Shown here: positions 1 to 12,892 of the stretch, in pieces
How the letters are laid out: the number at the start of each line of letters is the position of its first letter
Position numbering within the stretch: position 1 is the stretch's first letter
NCBI RefSeq assembly: GCF_037975245.1
Contig: NC_092575.1
Location: forward strand, 23,603,841 to 23,667,840
Length of the DNA: 64,000 nt
DNA from: Apostichopus japonicus
Lineage: Eukaryota; Echinodermata; Holothuroidea; Aspidochirotida; Stichopodidae
Reading direction: 5' to 3'
Notes under the pieces: generated by a model
Told to the model about the DNA's origin: nothing
The model's database searches: none
Seen by the model: only the letters and a program-made list of their open reading frames with translations
Translations under genes and position numbers: made by a program

Positions 1-203
1 AAGGTGACAGATAGTCTATAACAATGAAGTGGATATGGCTTATTTCATCCGGTAACTCTTAACTAAGATGTCGTATGAAAGATCGTCTCAGCGGAAACCG
101 AGGGAGTGTTTGTTGCTGGCTGAATCCAAACCTTTGGGGTCAAAGTTGAAATGGCAGCCTGATGCTTTGGAAATGGATGTCAGGTTCCAAAATTTCTACT
201 ATC

Positions 204-206
<3 letters not shown>

Positions 207-254
<48 letters not shown>
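207..254. repeat. (AT)n microsatellite
   Basis: About 24 uninterrupted AT dinucleotides. The open frames across it read alternating I/Y and are artefacts of the repeat. Confidence 0.97.
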
Positions 255-256
<2 letters not shown>

Positions 257-3200
257 TCCTGGTGACCAGAACAAAGTCAAATGCGTCTTGAAACCGTCGA
301 CTCGGACAGTCGTGGACGGACAGAAAACTATCACTTGTCTTTGAATAGAATCGTCATCCTCACCAAATAGAAAAAGGACCTATTGTTGTGATTTTTTCCC
401 CATAGTGGGGAAAACACTGATTGTTTGTTAGCCATGCTCAGATGATGTGTCAAACTGGTTTTATTTTAATATATTTTGCCAGTAGACTGTTTCTCAGTAC
501 AAAACATTTCCGTTTGTTTGTTTCTTCTTTTGTAGACATCAAGGATGCTGCAATCTTCCTAATTTTCCGCTAAATGGTTGTTTATTGGTTTTATGCCAAC
601 AAAATATCTTGTTTTAAAGCCAAAAACAAGAGTCTCATGCGTGTATTAAAAAATGTGGTCCGGATCAATCGCACTTCCATCTTCGGAAAATCTCACTCGG
701 CTGTGCAGAATACAATATTTTTGTTTGTCGACTGAACAACAGGGCGTCTCTGCGATGGTTTGTTTATTTGAGATGCAAATGAATGCAAACGAGAGAGTTA
801 CTGAAGTCGGCATGGCAAGGGGGGAGGGACACTGCCTACGAAATTATTTTATACTTGTAAAAAAAATGTTTCCGAGAGCTGAATTTTATTTTATAAGACA
901 ATGGTTTTGGTCCATTCCAACAGGTACGCGAGTTTTCGATTTTGTTACAAAAAAACCAATGAGCAACGACTCTGGTGAAAGATGATTACTGACTTCTTAC
1001 ATTATTCTGTGTTGTCACGCTTCATTAATATACAAAATCAATTATTTTTGTCTGTAGCATAAAGTGGACATATTCGACAAAAGGTTTTTTGTTTTACAAT
1101 GTTTTAAATTCTATTAACTCAGTTGTTATATTTGGGCTCATAAGCAATATTTTTATTTTTTTTACCTTTCAGTAAAAATGGCAAGCTGCACAATAGTACT
1201 AGGCAAAATGTTGTAATCCTCATTGAGTTATTATTAAGCCTGATTGAGCTGTCATTTGTTTCTAGATAAATGAGTGAAGTTAGTATTGGTGGTTCTCTAT
1301 ATTTACATCATGTCATGAAAAGTACTTGATGGGTGAAGTTGTAAAAAATCATTTCAAAGAACAGGCTGCAGTTGGAGCAAGTCCAATTCATAAATGGTGT
1401 TCTGCAGAATACCAATGGGTCCAATGGTACACGTCAGATCGGAGCTAAATACCATGTATGTTTTTAAAGTTCATGAGACATGAAAAAGGGGTAAAAAAAA
1501 ACAGTCAATTTTAATTATGGTCTACTCAGTCAAAATTAGAAACTGGTTTTTAAGAAAGTTTGTATCACAAGAATGCATATTGAATAATCCCCGGAACAAA
1601 TTTGGAGCTTTCCAAGATTGAAAAGCCAAAGAATGATCAGAGTTTATCCCATTTATTAGATAGGGGTGCATTTTTTTGCTCTGAAGTCTATAAAGGGTAG
1701 TTCTTTAAGTGTGTTGATTCGATGAGGGTTTGCGAATACTCGGTGAAAGTTTGATCTTGATGATTCAAAGTGATCACAATAACAAGTCATGATTTGTGGG
1801 TGGGTAGCCAAATATTGGCCAATGAGGAAATATTGTGTAGTGTCCTCTCTGGCCATATCACATATATTTTTCAAATCTCAAACCATGATGCCGCCTTTTC
1901 ATAATCGAATGCATCTCTTGGCACCTGCTGCTAGCGTTCAGAAAGAACGTTTTGAGTCCACTAGCCCAGGTAATTGTAAAGAAGTTGGCTTTGCTGATAG
2001 GAATAAATTCAGTATTATTAATGTGCTAAGAAGAATCTATTAGCTAATTTGTGAAAGGGAATAATTGGTAACAGTAAGCAGGGTAAGCAATATGTATTTT
2101 GGAGATCAGTTTGGTTAATAAGTTTGAAAGATCTTAATAGAAAATGCAGAAGATGGTACACCTTATAGGAGTGTTACTGAAGGTTGAAGTGGGTGGGGGT
2201 GTTCGTTGGTTGGGGGATATCATAAATTGTTCCTATCTTCGGGAAGCTTTGGTACTTAAAGAACTTCTTTGATAAGAAAGAATTCATCCATCGCATTCTT
2301 TCAAGGTAATACATACTGCAGTGATTGTAGGCCTGTATAATTAGCATATACTGTAAAGATCAACTTGGAACAGTTGGGTTTCCAAAGAATTGGTTTCTTC
2401 AGTTTCCCGAAAGAATCAGCTGTTTGGTAAATTTAATTCTTGAGAATGCACTGCCGCTGTTGATGTTGTTATTATTTTTATGATTTTTGCTGGGGGGGGG
2501 GGAGGGGGCAAGGGGTGGCAGGGGTTAAAATGTCAAAGGGATCAAACAGATAGGGCATTAATGAACATTAACCAAATTTATATGAAATCATTTTATGACA
2601 ATATGGAGCAATGAATCCATCTGCTCCAATGGAGGAATCCCATTTGTATAATAAAAGAGGAGGGAGTAGGTTGAGTTGAAGGAAGATCAGCATCACTTTT
2701 GTTGAGTTTATTTGCTAAAAGCAGTCAGAACCATTTCCTTATGGATTGGTAGAAACCCTTGAGGGATCCTTTCCCTGGATTTAAATGCTGTCATTTTAAT
2801 GACTATTGTAGTGTCTCAGTAGAAATGCTCAAATGTATTTTTCATCTAAGGATGATACAGTAGCATGATAGGCTGGTTCCATTCTTAATATGCCTTTTAT
2901 ACAAATTAGGTTAGGCCTAGATAAAAGTATGGTATTAAATTTTTGCAGATGTAAAATCAGGTTATAAATTTGAAAGATGACTCTACCAATGTAACTACCC
3001 GCAGGTAAATCCAGTGATGTGTCACTATGGCAACAAACTGGGAAACATCTTCTTTTTTTTACTCATCTTTGCTGATGGATAGAGGGGGAGGGGGGTTAGG
3101 TGGGTGACTGGTGAGAATGTCTGTTTGCGTAATGAAAAGTCTGACTTTTAAGTAATGTCTCCCAAGCCATTGTTCTCTGGTATCAAGCTGTATTTGATGG

Positions 3201-4935
3201 GACGATAATGAAAAATAATTAGTGTATTGGTCATTTTGGAGTAATTTAGACCAACATTTCTGTGTTTTGGAATTCACTGTGATGTCATTGCCGAACAGTC
3301 TACCCTTGTGTTGCAATCTTTGTGGTTTCTGGAATCTTTGCACCGCCCATCACTATTATATTATTTGTTGCTACTCAGATGTTTTCAGTGCAGATGTGAA
3401 TGCCTTATTTTCTTTGGTCTTTTCCACCACATTGGTGGTATAAGGAATTAATTTTCATAAAATTGCGAAAGAGAAACAAAAAATGGCGAATTTTATCTTT
3501 CCATACTATTTCTTCTCATTGCTTATTCTCGAATTTGTTGGTGAGGACTTTCTGAACGATTGTGGAATGGAATATTTCGTTTATTTCGCTTGAATACTGT
3601 AGGTTTTTCTCTTTTGATGGGGAACAGAATAGACATTTTTGTACAATTGCTTCCAATTTTTGCAGTAGTAATGAGTGTGATCATTTAATTTTGAATCCTA
3701 ACACTCTTATACCATTGTTTATCAATACAAAAATCTCTGTTTTTTTGAATAACTAAAGGAGTCTGTTACATCAATATATTACATTTGATATTAATACACC
3801 TGACACAAAGCCGTGCGGTGGTTAACGTGACATTTCTTCGGGGAAAACGAAACGTTTCTTCACATTTATATTATCAGTAGTTGTGAAAATTTGTTCACAG
3901 TTTGATTCATCTATTCAACCAGAATTCCTTTGTAGAAAAAAAAACGAAGAATCCTGTAATGAATGAAAAGGAATTTGAAGTACTAATTAGTATTTTTACG
4001 TAAAATTACTGTGCTGTAGACTTTAGAACTCTATAGTCGGTATTAACAGTTGTATGATTGTCGAGTTTGAATGCAACTCATGAATTATTCATATATGTTG
4101 CATCCCTCATGAATAGTCATCATTTTGTTCAGACTCAGAGTTCTGCATATATGCGGAATGCACAAGTGGAATAGTGACGGACACCCTCGACTGTTGTTTG
4201 ATCGATTATGAAGGTGCCTTCCCTCTTTTGATGAATTACTGGTTTTCCACCGTAACCATGGCAACTTGTTAGTTTTTTTTATCTGAAGAACACCAGAGGT
4301 GGTGATGTTTTAGGAGCGACTTTCACTCTGCTTTGGTTTTAAGTGGAAATTAAAGTGTTTGATAGTTGAATGCACACATTGTATTGTCCTGGTGCACAAC
4401 ATTAGGTAACTATGTAATATTTGAGTAACACATAGGTCAAAATTATTTAATTATTATAACGTTAAAATTGAGCGCAGAATTATGTTATCTATGCAATATG
4501 TTAGAGACTGGCAAGAGAGTATCAAATAGTCATTCTGTGAAAATGAGAAGGAAAAAAGGGTTAATGTAACAGTTCCTTTTTAAGTACAAAGTGTAGTTTC
4601 AAGGGTCATTTGAAGGGTCAGAAGTATCGGTGTTACCTACCCTCGTAAATATGCTAGGAAAAGTGAGAATGGTCACCAGTGTTTGAGATTTTAAATCATA
4701 ACTATTAATTAAGCTGCAAACACAGGAGCAGATTTCGTCTTGTAGATTTATATCTTCTGTACTCCTCCATCTCAATACCAAAAATATTAATGAAAGTACT
4801 TTGTGGGGGAAAAATATGAGAAATATGATCAATTCTAACATTTTAAGGATTTAATAGAAGATGACCTTAAGAAAGCAATGATAATATAATATGACAGAGA
4901 ATGGAAGCCATATATATGCAGTCTTCCTATGTACC
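255..4935. other. Gene-free AT-rich stretch
   Basis: No open frame here has recognisable protein motifs or convincing splice signals. It contains one long G run near 2,491 and otherwise AT-rich unique-looking sequence. The 110-residue open frame at 653-985 shows no family motif and is treated as chance. Confidence 0.6.
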
Positions 4936-5058
4936 ATGCTATGCTATGTTGGTGTATGGTTACACAGGGAATGGTGTACACCACATATAATGATATATCA
5001 TGCTATGCTATGTTGGTGTATGGTTACACAGGGAATGGTGTGTACACCACATATAGTG
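4936..5058. repeat. Two-copy tandem duplication, period 64 bp
   Basis: The block beginning ATGCTATGCTATGTTGGTG at 4,936 recurs at 5,000. The copies differ by a GT insertion and scattered substitutions. It looks like a recent local duplication. Confidence 0.9.
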
Positions 5059-5569
5059 GTGGAGAATCTAGGCCAATTTGTGACGTTCTCTCATAACTTT
5101 CTAAGTCATCACTTTAGTTGAACCCTTTCAAGATTTGCAATTGATTATTCATCAGATTTAAGATGTGATAGATTTAAAAGTGCTTATATTTTCTCTCTCT
5201 CTATCTCTCGTCTTTCTGATCAATGCATGGTGCACAATTTAAACAACTTTGTTGCATATCTGCAAAACCTGGTTTCTGAATTACTTCAGGATGTAGCTAA
5301 GATTTTACACTCCATTTGTATATCATTTAAGGTAGAACTGTAAATGCCTAATATTTGTGAAAGTCCCAGCGACAATATGAAATACATCGTATAACCATTT
5401 TGGATTTGTCAGGGAGGGGGGGGGGTGGGTGGGGAAGCCTTGACCAACACTACCAGCCCCATGTTTAGCTAAGAGGAAGTGGTTTAGAAATTGAGGTCAT
5501 TCCTTGATTTCATCTTGAAAGTGCCTCAAACAGTGGTTCTAAAGACCAAAGTGAGGCATGCACCATGTC

Positions 5570-6470
5570 TAATGTTATCTGCTTCAATAAAGTGTGATGT
5601 TCACATGTGAGTGCAAAATCTGGTATTAACATGTGAATACCTTACATCTTATTCTCTACTGTGTTGTTCAAGAAACTTGTTGACATCAATTGTGAATTTG
5701 TGATATTCACATGAGGGTTCTGCTAATAATTTTCAGAAATTAATTGATTAATGATAATCACATGTGAGTGCATAAGCAAGGCACAGGTGACATTCACATG
5801 TTCATTGTCTAATGCAGTGCACACATATATGAGTGCATAATATGAGACCATGATACGATAATCACATGTGGACGTCAAGCTGTGATTCTTATGTGTGGGC
5901 CTATAATGTGGTATTCACATGCGAGTGCATAAAGCAAGGCACATGTGACATTCACATGTTTATTGTCTAATGCAATGCACACATATATATGAGTGCATAA
6001 TATGATAACATGATACGATAATCACATGTGGACGTCAAGCTGTGATTCTTATGTGTGGGCCTATAATGTGGTATTCACATGTGAGTGCATAAAGCAAGGC
6101 ACATGTGACATTCACATGTTCATTGTCTAATGCAGTGCACACATATATGAGTGCATAATATGAGACCATGATACGATAATCACGTGTGGACGTCAAGCTG
6201 TGATTCTTATGTGTGGTCCGATAATGTGGTATTCACATGTGAGTGGGAAAAATGGAATTCACATGTGAGTGCATAAAGCAAGGCACATGTGACATTCACA
6301 TGTTCATTGTCTAATGCAATGCACACGCATATGAGTGCATAATATGATACCATGATACGATAATCACGTGTGGACGTCAAGCTGTGGTTCTTATGTGTGG
6401 GCCTATAATGTGGTATTCATATGTGAGTGGGAAAAATGGAATTCACATGTGAGTGCTTAATGATATGAAT
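5570..6470. repeat. Satellite-like array, ~160-bp unit rich in CACATGTG
   Basis: Units marked by AAGCAAGGCAC begin near 5,774, 5,932, 6,092 and 6,276, giving periods of about 158, 160 and 184 bp. The last unit is longer through an extra GGGAAAAATGGAATTCACATG block. Each unit holds several copies of the palindromic E-box-like CACATGTG, plus GATAATCAC(A/G)TGTGGACGTC. Before 5,760 there are more degenerate relatives. No coding potential. Confidence 0.92.
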
Positions 6471-9400
6471 TTGATATGATGGAGTTATAATTAAATTATC
6501 ATTGAATGATATTAACTATAGTGCGAGTGCTTGAAGCAATTTCATCCTGCTGCTAGCAATTCTATAATTAACAACCTTTTCTTGAAATTTACAAGTTTTC
6601 AGAGAGAGAAATAACTTTCCATCAAGGTTTTATTTGATGCACATTTGAAGTTCAAAAAGTAGTTCATTGAAGTAGAAAATTGGGGTGGGGGGGGGGGGGT
6701 AGCTGTACATTGGTCAGAGCTTTTTCAGAAGGCTCTTTCAGGGCTTTTCTCAGGCTTTTTCAGCAGATCACTTCTATAACGCAGTTACAACAGTTTGCAA
6801 GGCCAGTGGTGTACACAACAAGGTGTTTTCTGGTAACTTCAGCTGATAACAAAATACATCATAACATATTTGGTGAACGACCTAAAAGTTTGTTTTTTCA
6901 CAAATTCTATCTATTCATTAAATAATTTACCTGTCCAAATTTAGAATTGAAATGGATCTTACTTTTCATCATTACATCTAAAATTTATATGATATATAAT
7001 GGGCTGTTTCATCACTGAGCCAATATTAAATTATTTTACCACTCACTTGGTGAAATTCATTAGTCCTTTGCCCCAGTTTGGGACTTGTTGTGAGATTAGT
7101 AGAGATGAGATGCCTTATTTCAGACCACAGTAGTTAGTTTTTAATTTTACTTTCTTAAGTTTTGAGTGAAAGGAAAATATAATATGGATTATGACTTGGT
7201 CTGCTTACCTTATCAGATCTGTGTACAAAATAAATTTTAAATTCTCTTCAATATTTTTAGTTTTAAGCAGGATGGGGGGAGCGGGGGTGGGGTTGATGAT
7301 GATGTTTTTGCTGTCAAACAATTTTAATTCCTCAAACACCAAGAAAGGTCTATGAGATGAAAGCTTTATTAACTTCCAATAAGGGTGGTGCCACTCCTAT
7401 TGATAACAGTGGTCTTTCTAGCAATGTGTATACCATCTCTATATCATAGGATCCACAGAATTCCACAAAAGTTATTAGAAAATGATACAGCTATTTGTTC
7501 ATCTCACACCTGCAGCTTAAGAGACCAGCCCGGCTTAGAGTCGACTGCTCAAGCGTGCACAGTTTAAATTTTGATGGATGATAAAATTTTACTCCAACAT
7601 GTCTTGAATTGTTTTGAGGCTCCATACTCATCCAAAATTGATTAAATAAATATATAAAACTTTAATTTATAGGCATTGGCATATTTGTCTACCTTTGGAA
7701 CATGCCAGTGTCCAGAGCCAAGACCGCAAATATGATGATGGTGACGACATTTACTTTTATCATGATTAATGTTTCTAATAAATGTTTCTAATAATCATGT
7801 TTTTCCGATGAAATTCTGTTATGATTCTTTTTGTTTTAAGATGAAGGAAGCACGATTATTAGAACATGTATGTAGAAGTTACGTTTTATTGAAGCTGAGT
7901 AGTACTTACGTGTGGATATTCCCTATCTGAGTTTCCGGAGGGATTTTGAGTAAATAAAAGGATGTTTTGAGAGAGATGGAATCCATACTTTAAAATACTC
8001 CTGACATTCTTTCCTTGGTTTGTAACTTAACAGACAGATAAAATGAGAAAAAAAGTTCATAAAATGTTGCTATGTTTAACCAAAAAAATGAAAAAATTTA
8101 TACAAAATTTGTAAGTAAGAAGCTTCCTTGTTTATTTAAAAGTCATTTATTTATATATTTAACATTTTCAAGATGACATTGGTTATTACTAGGAGTAACA
8201 GATGTGCATTCTTCATTGGAAGTAAACAAGGCTTGGCATATGACATGAGAAAATATTTTTTTGTTTTTATTATCTTTGCTTGCTATTTTGTCCATTTTCT
8301 TTGGGGGGGGGGTACTTGAAGCCCCGAACTTCAAGGTTTGCTAGAGCCACACTTCTCCCCAATGTGGTTGCAATTCAGACATGGGTTGCCAAACTTTTAT
8401 GGTGGGTCAAGAGCCATGCCATGGTAAAGCAGAAATGTGGGCATCATTTCCAAAAGATTGTGACACCTAAGCTTCCTTCCGATCTCGTAGTGTTCCCCAA
8501 GTTTTATATATATCTGTGTTTTTTGGTTTAATAAGTTTCATTCAATTAGCAATCTAATCAGCCAATGTGGTGTGTTATAAGTCATGACTATGGCAAATAT
8601 ATTGGGTGATTTTAGGTTTGAAATTAATGGTTCCCACCTGGCGCTAGGAAGTTTTGTTATGTACATATATTTGTATAGTATTCACAACTTTAGTTGTAAT
8701 TAGATCTCTGTATAATCACTGTGTATTGTCCCCTTGTATTTTTTATATTTGCAACAACAAAAAAAGTTCCAAAAATAATCAGTTTGGATACTAGGCTAAA
8801 CTGGAGATCACAACTTTTATCCAAGTAACAGAAAAAAAAAAAAACAATCATTTTAATATCATCTGCGACCAGTATACTTTATTCCAACGGCATGTTTTCA
8901 CATTTATATCTTATAAATTGTGCCATGACCTTTAAAAGGTTCTACACACACAATAATGCAACCACCAGTACCAAGAGGAAGATGGATAGCCATGTCAAAG
9001 GTCATGTAGGAGACTTAAATGACATAAATCCTGTACAAAATATAAGTGTTAAACTTAAATAAATATTGTAAACAAATAGGAAGAAAAATGTAGGAATCGT
9101 TAATTATTTATATTTAATATTATTATTATAAAAATTATTATAACATTATTATAAAATATTAATATTAAAAAATTAATAATATAAATGAAATAATAGGAAT
9201 GGTTAACACTGTGTGTTGTATTTCACAGGCACCATCTTCAATATTTAAATGGTCTAAAAAAAAATGTGTAATGGGATCATCATAATCTCTTTCCTTACAC
9301 CACATTGCAAACTCCTACCAAATTTGAAGCAAGAAATTTGATGCAGAAATTCACACATTGGGCCAAAAAATACTCTATATTATTACTTTATGTGACACTA

Positions 9401-10124
9401 TTCAAGCTCAGAAGAAGTATGTTATAAATTCTGGATAATTTTGCGCAGACTGTATGTGAAGCTGTTAAACGTCTGCTTCGCCAACTTTTGACTACCCTAG
9501 AAGAATATGGCACTTAATGTGCATAGCTCTGGCAAAACATATTGCCATGTTTTTTAAAAAGAGCCAAATTGGCAGAATCCAGAGACTTCCAAGGACCACT
9601 TTTTACCCAACCTGGGTCATTTCCCTCGACTTAACTATGCCTAGATGTAACCCTCCTCCCTACTCCACCACCCCCCCCCCCCCCCCCGCAACTCTTTTAG
9701 TGATGTACTTTGGCACTTACAAGAGTCAGTTTAGTTAGAATAACTGTTATGTAGAGCACCCTCCAAAAAATAATAAGGTAATTACTTCATGATGATTTTA
9801 ATTACTCAGTTAATTTGACAAAAACATCATCCTCATCTTGTATTTACTTATTATTTACCAGGCTAGTCAGAGTTAGTAAATTAGACCCCCTGTCTCTCCC
9901 CTCCACCTTTCTCCTCCTCATGGTCTTTAGAAGTCCCCTTTACATACTGTTAATTCAGTCATATATTTGATGATTTGTAAATTGTTATTCATCTATTAAA
10001 ACCAAACAGTAAAGATATGCAGCATAATAACAACCATCATTGTCCTTTTAGAATTTGCAAATTTTTCACCGATATAGTACTGAAAGGCTGAGGTATTTAT
10101 CATTGATTGTTTTTAAAAGTAGTT
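6471..10124. other. Gene-free stretch with G/C homopolymer runs
   Basis: No supported gene. G or C runs of nine or more bases occur near 6,685, 8,303 and 9,669, and an AT-only tract near 9,110-9,180. This lies downstream (3') of the minus-strand SIRT4 gene; no clear AATAAA for that gene was seen. Confidence 0.55.
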
Positions 10125-10274
10125 CTAAACTTGAATTAGAGGTAGCACATCTCCTAGCTTGGCAGAAATCTTTAAATGTGAATAGTTGTCTGCACGAGTC
10201 GGTCCTATATTGATGATGCCGATTTTCTTCTTTTCGTCAGCTGCCATACGAACGAACCGGAAAGCTGAAAACAC
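10125..10274 (-). CDS. SIRT4: SIRT4, terminal coding exon
   Basis: On the minus strand a pyrimidine-rich acceptor (TTTTTTGCTTCTCCGTCAG) precedes 150 nt encoding 49 residues and a TAG stop. The residues include FSAFRFV, IINIGPTRAD and DVLPLI, matching the C-terminal Rossmann part of SIRT4, where a conserved NIGPTR segment helps bind NAD and a LPL end closes the fold. The exon starts in phase 0, as required by the donor of the upstream exon at 11,586. Together they give 323 residues, close to the usual ~314 of vertebrate SIRT4. The exon is too short to be found by length alone and was located by continuing the first exon's protein. Confidence 0.93.
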   Translation of the reverse strand: MFSAFRFVRMAADEKKKIGIINIGPTRADNYSHLKISAKLGDVLPLIQV

Positions 10275-10829
10275 CTGACGGAGAAGCAAAAAATATTAAC
10301 AGACAACGAAAGAACAAAAAGGTTACAACTAATTGTCCAACCATCCTCTTTATTGATATCATAATTTTATTATAGTCAAACAATAGGATTATCTAAATTT
10401 GTTAAAGGAGAGGAAGTATTCTATGAGAATATTATTGGCATTATCTATCTATCTAGTAGATTTTTCTTAATTTTTGTTGAGGGATTACAAATTTAACTGT
10501 CAAGTAATAATCAGTATAGTGATGGACATATAAAAACGGAGCATAAAATTTGGGAAAGATAGTACACATTGTGTTGAATGAATGAAAACAACAAAAGATT
10601 ACATAAGATTCAGAACAGCATTAAGGGATTCTCTCTACTCATCAGGATGAGGGTGATCAGGGTGGTGGGGGGGGGTGGAAGGGTAGTTATGATGTGTAGA
10701 TATGTGTAGTTGTGGTGCATACAACAAAGCCAAACTGTTAATGTTTTTTTTTAATTTTTATTACCGTATCATGCTTATATATTATGTAAAGTTCTATACG
10801 TACGTTGAAGAAAATGTGAAAAAATAACA

Positions 10830-10868
10830 ATGAGGGGAGGGGGTAGGGGAGGGGGTAGGGTAGGGTAG
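10830..10868 (+). repeat. G-rich GGGGTAGGG tract in the SIRT4 intron
   Basis: The plus strand has at least seven runs of three to five G separated by A or TA, including TAGGGTAGGGTAGC. It satisfies a simple four-run G-quadruplex pattern. It lies on the non-template side relative to plus and would be C-rich in the SIRT4 transcript. Confidence 0.8.
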
Positions 10869-10977
10869 CAAAATCGATAAACACTATGCATGACAGTGTA
10901 CAGCAGGCTTTGATGTCCATGTTGAGAGGACCGGTTCGTTCACACTAACAAACAGATACTCTTAGGCCCCCCAACCC

Positions 10978-11517
10978 CAGACCCGTCAACTCTCCCGGTT
11001 TTACAGGGAGACTCCCGGTTTTTACCCGAATCTCCCGGTTTCATATTCTATTCTCCCGGTTTTTTAATGTTTCATCACTTGCAACATTTCTGAAAATAGC
11101 CAACAATTAGTCCTATGCTGAGTAATTCCCCACAGTAACGCTGAACAGGAAAGGCTATTCAGTGTAGTTCGCAAGAACAAGACAGACAGTCGGTCAGGTC
11201 TCAAGCTTGATGGGACTCTATCTAGCATACTAGCCATGAAGTCACAGTACCCAGAGTCCACTGTTCCCTGTTTCAAATGGAAGCCTACTAAAGAAACCTT
11301 GTAGAAAGCGAAGCAAGCTGCTGTAAACTACAACAAGAAACACTGATTGGATGATTCTCTCACTGTATTGCATAAGTAGACTATACTTATTCAGGAGTAT
11401 TTATATCATTTCAGTTGAAAATAACCAACCTCCCTATTTTCCCCTTGTTCTCCCTATATTTTGGCCCTGAAAAATGTTATTCTCCCTAATTTGGGGTCAA
11501 ACAGGTTGACAGGTCTG
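10978..11517 (+). mobile_element. Decayed hAT-like DNA transposon, internally deleted
   Basis: The ends are imperfect inverted repeats: CAGACCCGTCAAC at the left and the complement of CAGACCTGTCAAC at the right. The flanks share CAACCC, a possible partial target duplication. Near the left end TCTCCCGGTTT recurs about four times, and near the right end CTCCCTA recurs, as subterminal repeats. It keeps the C-terminal part of a transposase (see separate entry). At 540 bp it cannot be autonomous. Confidence 0.72.
11122..11346 (+). pseudogene. hAT-type transposase dimerisation-domain remnant
   Basis: The plus frame reads IPHSNAEQERLFS, then VVRKNKTD, and later CFKWKP. The N-A-E-x-E-R-L-F-S pattern is the hallmark of the hAT C-terminal dimerisation region. 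A TAG interrupts the frame at 11,302, after which similar residues continue to a TGA at 11,344. A TGA also lies just upstream in the same frame. This is a broken fragment of a transposase within the SIRT4 intron. Confidence 0.78.
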
Positions 11518-11585
11518 CAACCCCCCCCCCCCCCAGAGAACCACCACTATTGAAAGCATCCATGCCTTATGTTACTGTACCGTAC

Positions 11586-12407
11586 CTGCAGTGAAGATCC
11601 CACAACAAATATACCATCGGATTCCCTCACTTTCTGGTATACAAAATTCACCATATCTCGAGGTACATTGTCACCGAAGAAGACCACTTGAGGCTTCAGA
11701 ATTCCCCCGCAGTCCTGACAAGATGGTACCCTAAACTGTTTCACCTGAGATGCTGTTAATAATACGTCACCATCCGGTGCTAATGCCATCGGTTTCGCGT
11801 CGAACGATGGATTCTGGTGGATCATCCTCTCCTGTAAAGCTTCCCGGCTGGTCACCTGATCACAGCCTAAACAAACCACCCTGCCGGTGGATCCGTGGAG
11901 TTCGGTGACTTTCTCCGACCCTGCTTTGGTGTGCAGAGAGTCGACGTTCTGTGTGACCAGCCAAGACACTTTACCCGCTCTTTCCCATTCACTTAAACAG
12001 ACGTGGGATTGGTTAGGCTCTCGCGAACTGAAATACTTCCAACCTATAAAATTACGAGCCCAGTACATCTTCCTCCTTTCGGGAAACTTCAAAAAGTCCG
12101 CATGCTGCACGGGTCTGAAAGACGATCTCGAGTAGAGGCCGACGCCTTCGGAGCGGTAGTCAGGAATTCCGGATTCGGTAGAGAGGCCCGCTCCCGTGAT
12201 CACTAAAATGCGTTTCAAGTTGGTTACAAAGGTTTGAACAGCTTCAACATCAGCTCTTCGTAAAGGAGAAACTTTAGGTACAAATTGATCATTTGCTTTC
12301 ATATCTCTGACTACAGTTGTGTAGGGTAGCTTTGCTTGGAGATTCCATTTTTGTAAGTTATGTATCTTCCACTTACTGATAGCAGACAGCCTCCGACAAT
12401 ACCTCAT
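11586..12407 (-). CDS. SIRT4: SIRT4, first coding exon: mitochondrial NAD-dependent sirtuin
   Basis: This exon encodes 274 residues of a class II sirtuin. Such enzymes use NAD to remove acyl groups from lysine or to ADP-ribosylate protein; SIRT4 acts in the mitochondrial matrix on metabolic enzymes. Visible motifs are GAGLSTESGIPDYR (72-85), TQNVDSLH (152-159), the catalytic His in ELHGS (His171), zinc cysteines C179, C182, C230 and C233, and GSSLQ at the exon end. The first 35 residues are basic and lack acidic residues before D35, fitting a matrix-targeting sequence. The ATG at 12,407 is the only good start. The open frame runs on past the donor to 11,547, but the last twelve residues are intronic. 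The donor is CAG|GTACGG in phase 0. Confidence 0.95.
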
Positions 12408-12492
12408 CTTAACAGTACATCAAGCACTTTGTCTTCAGAGCAAGTTTAACCGTACAGTATCTGTTAGAGAGGGAAATAACATCATGGTTATT

Positions 12493-12725
12493 GGAGTGTA
12501 AGCTCAGTGGTTAACGCCGGTGCCTTCCAATCATAAGGTCCCTGATTCGAGTCACTCCAAGATTAATGCATGTCGTCCAGTTACAGAGTTGTTGACAATT
12601 GACAATTCATAATCATGGACGTTAAATATGAATGTAAGAGACTGACTTCGGTCAGCTTGCGGCTTTGATAAGCCAATGGCGCTTCTTCGCGAGTTCCTGC
12701 TTGCAGGAGAATCTAACATACAAAT
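12493..12725 (+). mobile_element. tRNA-derived SINE, copy 1
   Basis: The 5' head has a pol III A box (AAGCTCAGTGGTTA) and B box (GATTCGAGTC) at tRNA spacing. A body of about 160 bp follows, ending in a hairpin (CCTGC-TTGCAGG) and AATCTAACATACA. Two further copies lie at 13,675-13,870 and 18,793-19,030 on the other strand. It lies about 90 bp upstream of the SIRT4 start codon. Confidence 0.88.
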
Positions 12726-12892
12726 GGTTAGGATCTTACATACACCATTATACATCTTGTTTGAACTAACAAGTATTTGATTTAGCTTCAAGATGCACAA
12801 TTGGTCTCAGCAATTACCGTAGATTCAGCATGAGGTAGCGGTTTTAATGTCAATTTCTTTTACCAACGTAACCATGTGAGAGCTGTGAGGGT

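Larger units (their letters stand above)
10275..11585 (-). other. SIRT4 intron (GT-AG)
   Basis: This 1.3-kb intron is bounded by a CAG|GTACGG donor at 11,585 and a CAG acceptor at 10,275. It contains a G-rich tract and a decayed DNA transposon whose right end lies only about 70 bp from the donor. Confidence 0.88.

Noticed and set aside
68-344. Three overlapping open frames across the (AT)n tract
   Set aside because: Their length comes from the dinucleotide repeat, which has no stops in these frames; no motif on either side.
653-985. 110-codon open frame as a gene
   Set aside because: No family motif, no flanking splice logic, and a composition like its surroundings.
11547-11585. Last twelve residues of the SIRT4 open frame
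   Set aside because: They follow a CAG|GTACGG donor and do not resemble SIRT4; the true C-terminus is at 10,125-10,274.
12493-12565. Functional tRNA gene
   Set aside because: The A and B boxes are followed by a long shared body present in other copies, so it is a SINE head.
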